From: an uncultured Collinsella sp. | GTDB lineage: Bacteria; Actinomycetota; Coriobacteriia; Coriobacteriales; Coriobacteriaceae | Direction: 5' to 3' | DNA length: 29,945 nt | Assembly (NCBI GenBank): GCA_900765115.1 | Contig: CAAFQK010000076.1 | Location: 1 to 29,945 of the forward strand | Part shown: piece by piece, positions 1-8,095 of the stretch | Layout: each line of letters begins with the position of its first letter | Position numbering within the stretch: the first letter of the stretch is position 1 | Notes under the pieces: generated by a model | Seen by the model: the letters and a program-made list of their open reading frames with translations, nothing else | Databases searched by the model: none | Told to the model about the DNA's origin: nothing | Made by a program: the position numbers and the translations under genes

Positions 1-61
1 GCTCTCCCGATCTACGACCACGGATAGTATGGTAGTTAAAAACAGCCCCCAGTGAAGGGGT

Positions 62-88
62 GCGAGTCACACAGACTCGCCCTCGTTT
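62..88 (+). terminator. probable intrinsic terminator of an upstream gene
   Basis: A 7-bp perfect hairpin (GCGAGTC at 62-68, GACTCGC at 74-80) is followed by CCTCGTTTT. A smaller C/G hairpin lies just before it (about 44-61). It probably ends transcription of a gene left of the window. Nothing else recognisable lies in 1-164 except the ribosome site of the next gene. Confidence 0.5.
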
Positions 89-164
89 TCTTATGCAGCT
101 ACGCACAGAGCGGGCGTAGTAAAATCTGAACCACTGAACTGCCCCATACAAAAGGAGATTTTCC

Positions 165-413
165 ATGCATGATGTTGGAATGAACATGAGCCAGCTTGCC
201 ATGAGCGTCAAGCAGGTCGACGACACCATCGAGCTCGCTCACGAGTGGAGCCATCAGCTGCTGCATGCGACCGAGAACTTTGACATGGAGCGTATTGGCG
301 CCAAGCTCGAGGCCGCCATGGCTGCGCTGCACGAGGCGCATGACGCGCTCGAGGGCTACGAGGACGCCATCGAGGCCGACCATAACTCCGTCGGCTCCGT
401 GAAGCTGGTGTAG
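165..413 (+). CDS. small helical protein of unknown function upstream of nikR
   Basis: An 82-residue protein that I do not recognise. The start is supported by a strong ribosome site (AAAGGAGA) about 6 bases upstream of ATG 165. The sequence is rich in Ala, Glu, His and Met with heptad-like spacing, predicting two or three amphipathic helices and no signal peptide or membrane span. It has six His residues, which would suit a metal-related role, but no clear binding motif. The stop is one base away from the GTG start of nikR, so the two are almost certainly co-transcribed and translationally coupled. Context (NikR, then Hyp maturation proteins) suggests nickel or hydrogenase metabolism; this is inference only. 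Confidence 0.75.
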   Translation: MHDVGMNMSQLAMSVKQVDDTIELAHEWSHQLLHATENFDMERIGAKLEAAMAALHEAHDALEGYEDAIEADHNSVGSVKLV

Positions 414-414
414 C

Positions 415-939
415 GTGACCGAGCACGAGCACGAGCACGAGCACGGCTGCGACCACAAGCACGAGCATCCGCACGGTCCGGCCGACCAGGCGAGCTGCCG
501 CTGCAGCGGCTCCAGCTCCGAGCTGGTCCGCTTTTCGGTCACCGCGCCCGACGACCTGCTGCGCCGCTTTGACGAGCAGATCGCGCGCCGCGGTGACGTG
601 GCCAACCGATCCGAGGCCGTACGCGACCTGATTCGCGCCTCGATCGCGAAGGAGCAGATGCGCACGCCCGACGAGCAGGTCATCGGTTCACTCACCATGA
701 TCTATGACCACCATACCGGCGATCTGACGCGCCGTCTGGACGAAGTGCAGCACGACTACACCGACGAGATCGTATCGACCATGCACGTGCATCTGGATTA
801 CCACAACTGCTTGGAGATTCTGGCGCTCAAGGGTCGCGGCGAGCGCGTCTACGAACTAGCCGACCGTCTGCTGGGCCTGCGCGGCGTTAAGCACGGCGAG
901 CTCACGTGCGCCGCCACCAAGCAGAGCCTGGGGCTGTAG
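415..939 (+). CDS. nikR: nickel-responsive transcriptional regulator NikR with His-rich N-terminal extension
   Basis: A 174-residue ribbon-helix-helix repressor that senses Ni(II), normally controlling nickel uptake and hydrogenase or urease genes. The DNA-binding part starts near residue 36 (ELVRFSVTAPDDLLRRFD), followed by the ACT-like nickel domain. The high-affinity nickel ligands of E. coli NikR (His76, His87, His89, Cys95) align at His113, His124, His126 and Cys132, all shifted by exactly 37 residues, so the protein is a complete NikR plus a 37-residue head. That head begins with an EHEHEHEH run, continues with more His, and contains a CRC motif. Such His tracts are familiar in HypB and UreE but not in textbook NikR. 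The start is GTG, one base after the preceding stop. Confidence 0.95.
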   Translation: MTEHEHEHEHGCDHKHEHPHGPADQASCRCSGSSSELVRFSVTAPDDLLRRFDEQIARRGDVANRSEAVRDLIRASIAKEQMRTPDEQVIGSLTMIYDHHTGDLTRRLDEVQHDYTDEIVSTMHVHLDYHNCLEILALKGRGERVYELADRLLGLRGVKHGELTCAATKQSLGL

Positions 940-942
940 CGC

Positions 943-966
943 ACCTGTCCCTATTTGGTCGGTTTT
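943..966 (+). repeat. half copy of the CCTGTCCC palindrome family between nikR and hypF
   Basis: The sequence ACCTGTCCCTATTTGGTCGG followed by TTTT matches the loop and right arm of the elements at 10541-10578 and 23252-23292 (CCTGTCCC, T/G-rich arm, GGTTTT). The left arm is missing, as if replaced by the 3' end of nikR. It lies just ahead of the hypF ribosome site. Confidence 0.45.
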
Positions 967-981
967 GATGAGGGGTGTCGC

Positions 982-3660
982 ATGCGGCATGTGCATATTC
1001 ATGTAACGGGCATTGTGCAGGGCGTTGGCATGCGGCCGTTTGTGTATCGCGAGGCCATGGCGCATGGCATTTGCGGATGGGTGCTCAACGCGGGCGACGG
1101 CGTGCATATCGAAGCGCATGCTCTGGCCGGTGCGCTCGATGCTTTTGTTGCCGCGCTTTCTGAGCATGCGCCTGCGGCAGCCCGCGTAGAGCATGTCGAG
1201 GTTGTGGACCTGGCAGCCAACGGTTGGGATGCCGCCAATGAAGAGGGTTTTCGCATTGTGGCGTCACAGGACCAGACTGCGCATACGACGCTCGTATCGC
1301 CCGATATCGCCACCTGCGACGACTGCCTGCGCGAACTGTTCGACCCCGCCGACCGACGCTATCACTACCCCTTTATCAACTGCACCAACTGCGGCCCGCG
1401 CTTTACCATCATCCGCTCGCTGCCTTATGACCGAGCGGCCACCTCTATGGATCGCTTTCCCATGTGCCCCGAATGCGCCGCGGAGTATGCCGGCCCACTT
1501 GACCGGCGCTTTCATGCGCAGCCCGATGCCTGCTTTGACTGCGGGCCGCATATTACCTGGCGCGAGGCGGCAGGCGGCATGGTGCTCGAGAGCTCAGAGG
1601 CGACGCCGGCTGTCGGCGACACGCGCGAGTCTAGCGACGCTATTATCGAGCGCTGTGTCGAGCTGCTCGAGGCCGGCGGCATTGTTGCCATCAAGGGCCT
1701 GGGCGGATTCCATCTGGCTTGCGACGCCGCCAACGAGCAAGCAGTAGTCGAGCTGCGCCGTCACAAGCGCCGCAGCAACAAGCCGCTTGCCGTTATGGTG
1801 CGCGACCTTACCGATGCCGAGCGCCTGTGCCGTGTCAACAACGCCGAGCGCGACTTGCTGGCCGGCAGCATCCGCCCCATCGTGCTGCTGCGCCGGCGTG
1901 GTGTTGGCATGGGAGATTCCTTCGATGCTCTCGCACTTGCGCCGTCCGTTGCGCACGATCTGCCCGAGCTCGGCGTCATGCTCCCCTATACCCCGCTTCA
2001 GCATCTGCTGCTTGCCGCGGCAGAAACGCATGGCATGCACGCGCTGGTTATGACCAGCGGAAACTTGAGCGAAGAGCCCATCGAGACCGATGACGATCTT
2101 GCCTGGGAGCATCTCGTTGCCGCCGGCATCGCCGACGCGCTGCTCGGCAATGACCGCGCGATCCTCTCGCGCTACGACGACTCCGTGGTACGTGTGGTCG
2201 ACGGGGTCGTTATGCCCGTGCGCCGCGCTCGCGGGTACGCCCCGCAGCCGTTGCCGCTGCCGGCACTCGCCAGCGCCGCGCCCTGTGTGCTCGCCTGCGG
2301 CCCGCAGCAAAAGGCCACGATCGCACTCACGCGCGAAGACGCGAATGGAACGTCGGCCTGTTTTGTGTCGCAGCATATCGGCGATGTCGAAAACGGTGCG
2401 ACTTTCGATGCGTGGAATGCGGCACGCACGCGACTGGAAGACCTTTTTGACCTAGCGCCCGCCGCGCTGGCCTGCGACTTGCACCCCAGCTACCTATCGA
2501 GTCAGTGGGCACGCGAACAGGCGCGCGAGCGCAATCTGCCGCTTATCGAAGTCCAGCACCATCATGCGCATATCGCGAGCGTGATGGCTGAGGCTATCGC
2601 CACAGGACAGCTTGCACCCAATGCGCGCGTACTTGGCATCGCCTTCGATGGAACGGGCGCTGGCACCGACGGAACCATTTGGGGCGGTGAGTTTCTTGTC
2701 GCCGGCCTCGCCGATTTTGAGCGCACCGCGCACCTGCGTACCTGGGCACTCCCCGGTGGCGCCGCATCTGTGCGCGACGCCCGACGCAACGCCTTTGCCC
2801 TGCTGAGCGAGCTCGATCTACTCGAACATCCGGGTGCCGCGGGACTCCTGGGCGGCCTCGATGAGCAGACGCGCAGTATCACGACCACGATGATCAAGCG
2901 GAACATCAACAGCCCGCGAACGAGCAGTATGGGCCGTCTGTTTGACGCCGCGGCGGCGATCTTGGACATCTGCGGCACTGCAACCTACGAGGGCGAACCC
3001 GCCATCGAGCTCGAGGCCGCCGCTTGGCGCGCTCTCAACGACGAAAACAGCCATTTCACTGACAATCAAGCGGGTGTATCCGCATCCGCCTCAACATCGC
3101 TGGACAGTTTGTTCAGATACGTATTAACTACAAACCCCCTATCCGGCATTTTTGCCTCAGATTTGGCCAAAAAAGGCTCTCCAGACACCCTATTTGCGGC
3201 AAATATGGACGCTGGATACCCCAAATCGACCCATTTGAGGTGTTCGCGGACGGCTTTTGCCACCCAGAGCCCATCACAAAAATACGTATCTGAACTAACT
3301 GTCCAGGCGGCCTCGGATAGCTCCCTCGTTCTGGACCAAAAACCACTTTTTGAGGCGCTTTTGAGTGGAATCGAGGCCGGTGTGCCGGCCGACAAGCTCG
3401 CACTCGACTTCCATATCGCCATTGCACGCGCATCGGCCCAAGTCGCAAGCGAGATCTGCGCCCGCGAAGGCATCGACATCGTCGCACTCTCGGGCGGCGT
3501 GTTCATGAACCGACTTTTGCTTCAGCTCCTCACGCGCGAACTCAAAGACGCTGGTCTTGCCGTCTTGGTTCCGTACACCGTGCCCGTCAACGACGGCTGC
3601 ATCGCCTACGGCCAGGCGGCGGTCGCCCGCGCTCGGCTCGCGCAGGTCATACCGCAGTAG
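982..3660 (+). CDS. hypF: carbamoyltransferase HypF, [NiFe]-hydrogenase maturation, with in-frame insertion
   Basis: HypF converts carbamoyl phosphate and ATP to a carbamoyl group on the C-terminal Cys of HypE, the source of the cyanide ligands of [NiFe] hydrogenase. Domains in order are acylphosphatase (GIVQGVGMRPFVYR at 10-23), four CxxC zinc-finger pairs (Cys112/115, 134/137, 162/165, 184/187), a YrdC-like domain (about 200-400), and a Kae1-like domain with VQHHHAH (524-530) and SGGV (from Ser837). I chose ATG 982, which has GAGGGG upstream, over an in-frame TTG at 955. At 892 residues it is longer than the usual roughly 750-800. The excess is a segment of about 69 residues (707-775) encoded by a repeat with terminal inverted repeats, placed in the variable linker after the EGEPAIELEAAA motif. 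The reading frame is intact, so activity may be kept. Confidence 0.95.
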   Translation: MRHVHIHVTGIVQGVGMRPFVYREAMAHGICGWVLNAGDGVHIEAHALAGALDAFVAALSEHAPAAARVEHVEVVDLAANGWDAANEEGFRIVASQDQTAHTTLVSPDIATCDDCLRELFDPADRRYHYPFINCTNCGPRFTIIRSLPYDRAATSMDRFPMCPECAAEYAGPLDRRFHAQPDACFDCGPHITWREAAGGMVLESSEATPAVGDTRESSDAIIERCVELLEAGGIVAIKGLGGFHLACDAANEQAVVELRRHKRRSNKPLAVMVRDLTDAERLCRVNNAERDLLAGSIRPIVLLRRRGVGMGDSFDALALAPSVAHDLPELGVMLPYTPLQHLLLAAAETHGMHALVMTSGNLSEEPIETDDDLAWEHLVAAGIADALLGNDRAILSRYDDSVVRVVDGVVMPVRRARGYAPQPLPLPALASAAPCVLACGPQQKATIALTREDANGTSACFVSQHIGDVENGATFDAWNAARTRLEDLFDLAPAALACDLHPSYLSSQWAREQARERNLPLIEVQHHHAHIASVMAEAIATGQLAPNARVLGIAFDGTGAGTDGTIWGGEFLVAGLADFERTAHLRTWALPGGAASVRDARRNAFALLSELDLLEHPGAAGLLGGLDEQTRSITTTMIKRNINSPRTSSMGRLFDAAAAILDICGTATYEGEPAIELEAAAWRALNDENSHFTDNQAGVSASASTSLDSLFRYVLTTNPLSGIFASDLAKKGSPDTLFAANMDAGYPKSTHLRCSRTAFATQSPSQKYVSELTVQAASDSSLVLDQKPLFEALLSGIEAGVPADKLALDFHIAIARASAQVASEICAREGIDIVALSGGVFMNRLLLQLLTRELKDAGLAVLVPYTVPVNDGCIAYGQAAVARARLAQVIPQ
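3100..3306. mobile_element. 207-bp MITE-like element with 24-bp terminal inverted repeats inside hypF
   Basis: The left end (3100-3123) begins CTGGACAGTTTGTTCAGATA and the right end (3283-3306) ends ATCTGAACTAACTGTCCAG. The two are reverse complements over 24 bases with one mismatch. A perfect 7-bp palindrome with a one-base loop (TATTTGC G GCAAATA, 3191-3205) sits close to the exact centre. The length, 207, is divisible by three and the hypF frame has no stop, adding about 69 residues. Base composition is more AT-rich than flanking hypF. No clear target duplication is visible and no transposase is encoded. The resemblance is to Rickettsia palindromic elements, which also insert in frame into genes. 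Confidence 0.8.
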
Positions 3661-3791
3661 GTTGTTTGGCCAGCCTATGCGCCGCCGTCTCACAGGTGTA
3701 ACGCGTTTGCCCGCAACCCCCGCGAGCGCTACCATCAACTGATGGATTATTAAGCGCCTATCCAGCGCAAAGCGTATAAAAGGGGAACATT

Positions 3792-4052
3792 ATGTGCCTT
3801 GCCGTTCCCGGTAAAGTGGTCAAACGCGACGACGACCTCAAGGCGACCGTCGACATGATGGGCATCGAGCGCCCCGTGTCGCTGCGACTTGTGCCGACGG
3901 CACAGGTGGGCGACTATGTTCTCGTACACGCCGGCTTTGGCATCCAGATTGTCGACGAGCAGGAAGCTCAAGAGACGCTCGACCTGGTCAATACCATGAC
4001 TGAGCTGGTCGAAGAGGACCAGCTGGTCACCAACCCGGCCGAGGCATACTAG
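3792..4052 (+). CDS. hypC: hydrogenase maturation chaperone HypC
   Basis: An 86-residue member of the HypC/HybG/HupF family. The N-terminal MCLAVPGKV is diagnostic: Cys2 binds the iron ligand complex and the hydrogenase large subunit. HypC pairs with HypD to carry Fe(CN)2CO to the apo-enzyme in the cytoplasm. AAAGGGGA precedes ATG 3792. The gene follows hypF after a 131-bp gap in which I see no gene or firm promoter, and its TAG stop overlaps the GTG start of hypD by one base, so translation is probably coupled. The length is normal for the family. Confidence 0.96.
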   Translation: MCLAVPGKVVKRDDDLKATVDMMGIERPVSLRLVPTAQVGDYVLVHAGFGIQIVDEQEAQETLDLVNTMTELVEEDQLVTNPAEAY

Positions 4053-5164
4053 TGGCGGCGGCACAGCCGGTTCACTCCGGTATCGACTTTTCGGCATTCC
4101 GCGACCCACGGCTCGCTCGCGAGCTCATCGACCGCATTCATGAGCTTGTCGGCGACCGCAGCATCAACCTTATGGAAGTCTGCGGCACGCATACCGTGAG
4201 CATTGGCCGCTATGGTTTTCGCTCCATTATGCCGGCGGGGCTCAAACTGTTGAGCGGCCCGGGCTGCCCCGTCTGCGTTACCGCGAACCGCGACATCGAC
4301 CACGCAATCGCACTCGCCAAGATGGACGGCGCCATCATCACTACCTTTGGTGACATGATGCGCGTGCCCGGATCGTCTACCTCGCTTGCCGCGCAAAAGG
4401 CAGCCGGACGCGACATCCACATCGTCTACTCGCCACTCAATGCGCTCGATATTGCCGAGCACAACCCCGACCGCCCGGTCATCTTTATGGGCGTGGGCTT
4501 TGAGACTACGACGCCCACCATCGCCGCCGCCATCCTAGAGGCAGATGCGCGCGGGCTCCAGAACTTCTCGGTCTATTGCGCCCACAAGACCACGCCACCG
4601 GCGCTGCGCGCGATTGCCAACGACCCCGAGACCACTATCGACGGCTTTATCCTGCCGGGCCATGTCGCCACCATCACTGGGCTTGCACCCTTTGGCTTTT
4701 TGGCCGACGAGTTTAAGACCCCGGGCGTGGTTACCGGATTTGAACCGGTCGATATTCTGCAGGGCATCTGCATGCTGGTCCAGATGGTCGTTGAGGGGAG
4801 GCCCGCGATCGACAACGCGTACCGTCGCGGCGTCAATGCGGACGGCAATCCCGTAGCACGCCAGCTGGTCGAGCAGGTGTTTGAGCCGTGCGATACCACG
4901 TGGCGCGGGCTGGGACCGATTGCCGCCTCGGGCCTTTCCATCCGTCCCGAGTTCTCGCGTTTTGACGCCGGCACCCGCTATGACGTGCCCGTTGAACCGA
5001 CGGTCGAGCCGCGCGGATGCCGTTGCGGCGACGTGCTGCGCGGGGCCATCGCACCGAGCGACTGCCCACTTTTCGGCCACGCCTGCACGCCCGGGCATCC
5101 TGTTGGCCCGTGCATGGTGAGCTCGGAAGGCAGCTGCGCTGCGTACTTTAGATACCAAATCTAG
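4052..5164 (+). CDS. hypD: hydrogenase expression/formation protein HypD
   Basis: A 370-residue Fe-S protein that acts as the scaffold on which Fe(CN)2CO is assembled with HypC. Family signatures are visible: EVCGTHT with Cys44, GPGCPVC with Cys72 and Cys75, and the cysteine-rich C-terminus that binds the [4Fe-4S] cluster (CRCGDVLRG, then PSDCPLFGHAC and GPCMV). The GTG start overlaps the hypC stop (TAGTG). Length is typical. hypE follows after 47 bases, consistent with one hypCDE operon. Confidence 0.96.
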   Translation: MAAAQPVHSGIDFSAFRDPRLARELIDRIHELVGDRSINLMEVCGTHTVSIGRYGFRSIMPAGLKLLSGPGCPVCVTANRDIDHAIALAKMDGAIITTFGDMMRVPGSSTSLAAQKAAGRDIHIVYSPLNALDIAEHNPDRPVIFMGVGFETTTPTIAAAILEADARGLQNFSVYCAHKTTPPALRAIANDPETTIDGFILPGHVATITGLAPFGFLADEFKTPGVVTGFEPVDILQGICMLVQMVVEGRPAIDNAYRRGVNADGNPVARQLVEQVFEPCDTTWRGLGPIAASGLSIRPEFSRFDAGTRYDVPVEPTVEPRGCRCGDVLRGAIAPSDCPLFGHACTPGHPVGPCMVSSEGSCAAYFRYQI

Positions 5165-5211
5165 CCCGAACGCCCCCACGCACCAGACGCACCACGATTG
5201 GAGTTTTCGAT

Positions 5212-6246
5212 ATGTCCCATAGCGTCACCGATAGCACTGTCCTGCTGGGCCACGGCTCCGGCGGCCAGATGATGAAGCGCATTATCGACGAGGTCTTTCT
5301 GGATGCCTTTGGGTCGCCCGAGCTGCTCGAAGGCAACGATGCCGGTGTCGCCGCCCTGCCCGCGAGCGGGCGCATCGCCATGTCGACCGACAGCTTTGTG
5401 GTGACGCCGCAGTTCTTCCCCGGCGGAAATATCGGCAGGCTCGCCGTGTGCGGAACCGTCAACGATGTTGCGACCTCGGGTGCCAACGTGCGCTTCCTTT
5501 CGTGCGGCTTTATCCTCGAAGAGGGCTATCCTATGGATAAGCTGCGCCAGATTGTGCAGACCATGGCCGAGACGGCGCGCGAGGCGGGCGTCAAAATCAT
5601 CACCGGCGACACCAAGGTGGTCGAGCGCGGCGGAGCTGACGGCGTCTACATCAACACCGCCGGCGTGGGCGAGGTTCCCGCGGGCGTGACGCTCAGCGGC
5701 GCCAGCTGCCAGCCCGGCGACGTCGTCCTGGTCTCGGGCACGCTGGGCGACCACGGCATCGCCATCATGAGCCAGCGCGAGGGCCTGGCGTTCTCGAGCA
5801 GCATCGAGAGCGACGCCGCGCCCCTCAACCACCTGATTGCCGACGTGCTGGCCGCCGCCCCCGATACGCGTTGCTTCCGCGACCCCACGCGCGGTGGCCT
5901 GGCATCCACGCTCAACGAGTTTGCCCAGGCCAGCGGCGTTGCCATGGAGATTGACGAGGACGCCGTACCCGTGCGCCCCGACGTGCAGGCCGCCTGCGAG
6001 ATGCTCGGCTACGACGTGCTGCAGGTTGCCAACGAGGGCAAGATGGTCGCCGTGGTGCCAGCCGAGCAGGCCGACGCGGCGCTAGCAGCCATGCGTGCCG
6101 CCCGCTACGGCGAGAACGCCGCCATCATCGGTCGCGTGCTGCCGGTCGCCGAAGGTGCTCGTCCCGCCGTTCGCGTGCGCACCGGCTGGGGCTCGACGCG
6201 TATCCTCGACATGCTCGTGGGAGAGCAGCTGCCGAGGATTTGCTAG
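5212..6246 (+). CDS. hypE: hydrogenase maturation dehydratase HypE
   Basis: A 344-residue PurM/AIR-synthase-like ATPase that dehydrates the thiocarboxamide made by HypF to a thiocyanate, giving CN to the iron. The N-terminus shows LGHGSGGQMM. The protein ends in LPRIC, the conserved C-terminus whose last Cys (Cys344) carries the carbamoyl and cyano groups, so the gene is complete and likely active. A GGAG site lies upstream of ATG 5212. It is the last hyp gene in the run; hypA and hypB (nickel insertion) are not present in the window. Confidence 0.96.
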   Translation: MSHSVTDSTVLLGHGSGGQMMKRIIDEVFLDAFGSPELLEGNDAGVAALPASGRIAMSTDSFVVTPQFFPGGNIGRLAVCGTVNDVATSGANVRFLSCGFILEEGYPMDKLRQIVQTMAETAREAGVKIITGDTKVVERGGADGVYINTAGVGEVPAGVTLSGASCQPGDVVLVSGTLGDHGIAIMSQREGLAFSSSIESDAAPLNHLIADVLAAAPDTRCFRDPTRGGLASTLNEFAQASGVAMEIDEDAVPVRPDVQAACEMLGYDVLQVANEGKMVAVVPAEQADAALAAMRAARYGENAAIIGRVLPVAEGARPAVRVRTGWGSTRILDMLVGEQLPRIC

Positions 6247-6372
6247 CGGACATGGCGCGCAGCCGCCGCAGTGCAACTCAAGGTTGTTACAGATATTCAG
6301 ATTCCAGGCACGCCCGACGTGCAGGGCCAGTATCATGGGGTGCGCTTTACAACTCAAACGGCAGGAGCACCC

Positions 6373-7041
6373 ATGGCAGCAGCGTTTTCCCATGTGATTT
6401 TTGATTTGGACGGCACCATCCTCAACACGCTCGAGGATCTGGCGGCCGCCGGCAACCATACCTGCGAGATGCACGGCTGGCCCACGTTTGCCGTGGACGA
6501 GTACCGCTACAAGGTGGGAAACGGCATGCTCAAACTGGTCGAGCGCTTTATGCCCGCCGAGTACGCGGGCGACGGCCGCGTGTTTGAGCAGACGCTTGCC
6601 GAGTTTAGGGCATATTACGGCGAGCACAAGGAGGACCACACCGCCCCCTACGCCGGCACGATCGAGATGCTCGACCGTCTGCGCGCCGCAGGTGTTCAGC
6701 TTGCCGTGCTTACCAACAAGGACCATATTTCGGCGGCTCCGCTTATCGAAAAGTGCTTTGGCCCCGATCGTTTTGCGCTGGTGCAGGGTCGTGTCGACGC
6801 GTTTCCACCCAAGCCCGAGGCTCCCGTCACGCTGCATGTAATGGAGGAGCTGGGCGCCGACCCGGCGACCACGCTCTACGTTGGCGATTCGAATGTCGAT
6901 GTTCTGACCGGCCACAATGCCGGCCTTAAGAGCGCCGGCGTCACCTGGGGCTTCCGCGGCCGAACAGAGCTCGAAGCCGCCGACGCCGACTACGTAGTGG
7001 ACACCCAGGACGAACTCGCCGCGCTGATCTTGGGCGAGTAG
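6373..7041 (+). CDS. HAD-superfamily phosphatase, phosphoglycolate phosphatase-like
   Basis: A 222-residue subfamily IA HAD hydrolase. Motif I is FDLDGTIL with Asp11 and Asp13, motif II contains VLTNKD, the motif III lysine is in FPPKPEA, and motif IV is YVGDSNVDVL with Asp172 and Asp176. The alpha-helical cap lies between motifs I and II. The closest named type is Gph, which removes phosphate from 2-phosphoglycolate, but HAD specificity cannot be read from sequence. I chose ATG 6373, preceded by CAGGAG; an in-frame GTG at 6271 would add 34 residues that do not resemble the family. It follows hypE by 126 bp and may be co-transcribed. Confidence 0.85.
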   Translation: MAAAFSHVIFDLDGTILNTLEDLAAAGNHTCEMHGWPTFAVDEYRYKVGNGMLKLVERFMPAEYAGDGRVFEQTLAEFRAYYGEHKEDHTAPYAGTIEMLDRLRAAGVQLAVLTNKDHISAAPLIEKCFGPDRFALVQGRVDAFPPKPEAPVTLHVMEELGADPATTLYVGDSNVDVLTGHNAGLKSAGVTWGFRGRTELEAADADYVVDTQDELAALILGE

Positions 7042-7056
7042 CGAGCCGCCCACCAA

Positions 7057-7127
7057 TAAGTTGCGGTGAAATAGGGACTGATTACCGGCCTACTGCCCCC
7101 AAACAGTCCCTATTTCACCGCAACTTA
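7057..7127. repeat. perfect 24-bp inverted repeat (GTTGCGGTGAAATAG family, copy 1)
   Basis: The arms 7057-7080 and 7104-7127 are exact reverse complements around a 23-base loop. The outer 15 bases GTTGCGGTGAAATAG recur at 19459 and 24951, whereas the inner part (GGACTG) differs from those copies (TTCCTG). Located just downstream of the HAD gene; it could terminate transcription in either direction although T-tracts are weak. Confidence 0.85.
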
Positions 7128-7136
7128 GATGGGCAC

Positions 7137-7175
7137 GGGATAGCTAAAAGAGCCCCGTCCCAAATTAGCTACCCC
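7137..7175. repeat. short palindrome with CCCCGTCCC loop
   Basis: The arms GGGATAGCTAA (7137-7147) and TTAGCTACCCC (7165-7175) pair with one mismatch around a loop holding CCCCGTCCC. It follows the previous repeat by 9 bases. The loop resembles the loops of the CCTGTCCC family elsewhere in the window. Confidence 0.6.
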
Positions 7176-7206
7176 TCAACAATGGCGACACCACAGGTAG
7201 AGGACG

Positions 7207-7354
7207 GACAGCGAGCGACGTCCAAGCCGAACAAGTTGGCATGAAAAAGGCGAGGCATAGACCTTTTGGTCATGCCTCGCCTTTTGAATGACAAATTGTC
7301 GGCTTGGGTGGCGCGCAGCGTCAACTGGTTACGCGGTTCGTAGAACCGCGTAAC
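7207..7354. ncRNA. candidate structured RNA element, copy A
   Basis: Plus-strand layout: GACAGCGAGCG, then P1 (AAGCCGA 7224-7230, bulged A, CAA, with TTGTCGGCTT 7296-7305), P2 (7237-7242 with 7288-7293, one mismatch), P3 (AAGGCGAGGCAT 7247-7258 with 7272-7283, topped by GACCTTTTGGTC), then GCGCAGCGTC and P4, a perfect 12-bp hairpin with loop GTA (7328-7354). Copy B at 15371-15518 keeps the same architecture with different, still paired, stem sequences. P4 ends 4 bases from the stop codon of the minus-strand lipoprotein gene, so the element is either that gene's 3' UTR or a separate transcript. Transcription direction cannot be decided. Confidence 0.65.
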
Positions 7355-7358
7355 TCCC

Positions 7359-7916
7359 CTAGCTCAGCATCGCATCCATCATCTCGGAGTTGACGGAGTC
7401 GTCGGCAGACCACTCGCCGTCATCGTTGCAGGTGTACTTGAAGATAACCGTGGTCTTCCTGGGCTCGGTGGCCTTGGTCACATCGACCATCACCTGGCCG
7501 GCCATCTTGTACAGCTCGTCATCGGAAGGAACCGTGTCGAGTGCAGCGACCTTCTCCTGATACTGGGTGGAGAAGTCCTCAACGATCTGGTTCATGGACT
7601 TGCAGGTAATGGTGACCTCGGCAGTCGCGGTGCCCTTGTCCTCGTCGACCGTCACGTCGCCGATCTCGTAGTCAAAGCCCTCGAGGTAGGTCTTGGCATA
7701 CTCCTTGGGATCGATGCCCAGCTGCTCGAACTCGTCGCCCGAAGCCTCCTCCAGGCCAGAGAGGAAGTCGTCGCCACCGTTCTTGACCTCGTCAAACTGC
7801 GTCGTAAGATCCTCGGTGATGAGCTCCTCAACCGAAGGACCTCCGCAGCCGGAAAGCACAACCACGCACGCGACCAGAACAGCCATCAGGGGCACAAGCA
7901 GCAGCTTCTTTTTCAT
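7359..7916 (-). CDS. putative lipoprotein of unknown function
   Basis: A 185-residue secreted protein anchored to the membrane by lipid. MKKK is followed by a hydrophobic stretch and a lipobox LSGC with Cys24. The mature part is acidic, rich in Asp, Glu and Thr, and predicted alternating helix and strand; the layout is like the DUF4878/DUF5105-type small lipoproteins of Gram-positive bacteria, but I cannot assign a family. I chose ATG 7916, which has GGAGGAA six bases upstream, rather than an upstream in-frame ATG at 7940. The gene is monocistronic as far as can be seen and is followed by structured element copy A. Confidence 0.85.
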   Translation of the reverse strand: MKKKLLLVPLMAVLVACVVVLSGCGGPSVEELITEDLTTQFDEVKNGGDDFLSGLEEASGDEFEQLGIDPKEYAKTYLEGFDYEIGDVTVDEDKGTATAEVTITCKSMNQIVEDFSTQYQEKVAALDTVPSDDELYKMAGQVMVDVTKATEPRKTTVIFKYTCNDDGEWSADDSVNSEMMDAMLS

Positions 7917-8095
7917 GAGATTCCTCCCAACAAGCGGCACCGCGCTTCCCGACGCGGTGCACGTCGTAACAATAAGGCCATACTAGCCGATAACGAACAC
8001 CCCCGTCAAAGCAAAGGCGCAGTCGGCTCGATTTGACGTCCGAACGGTTTACCGGTCCGCCCAACGCGCAATAAAACGTTCCGCCGCATTGTAAT

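Noticed and set aside
1..60. End of a tRNA or other RNA gene at the left edge
   Set aside because: No CCA end, T-arm or cloverleaf pairing could be found.
415..480. GAGCAC repeats in nikR as a regulatory or CRISPR-like repeat
   Set aside because: They are simply the Glu-His codons of the His-rich head.
955..981. Upstream TTG start for hypF
   Set aside because: Would add nine residues lying in the repeat half-copy; ATG 982 has a good ribosome site and begins exactly at the acylphosphatase domain.
7328..7354. P4 hairpin as a simple Rho-independent terminator of the lipoprotein gene
   Set aside because: No T-tract follows on either strand, and the same hairpin recurs with compensatory changes as part of a larger conserved structure.
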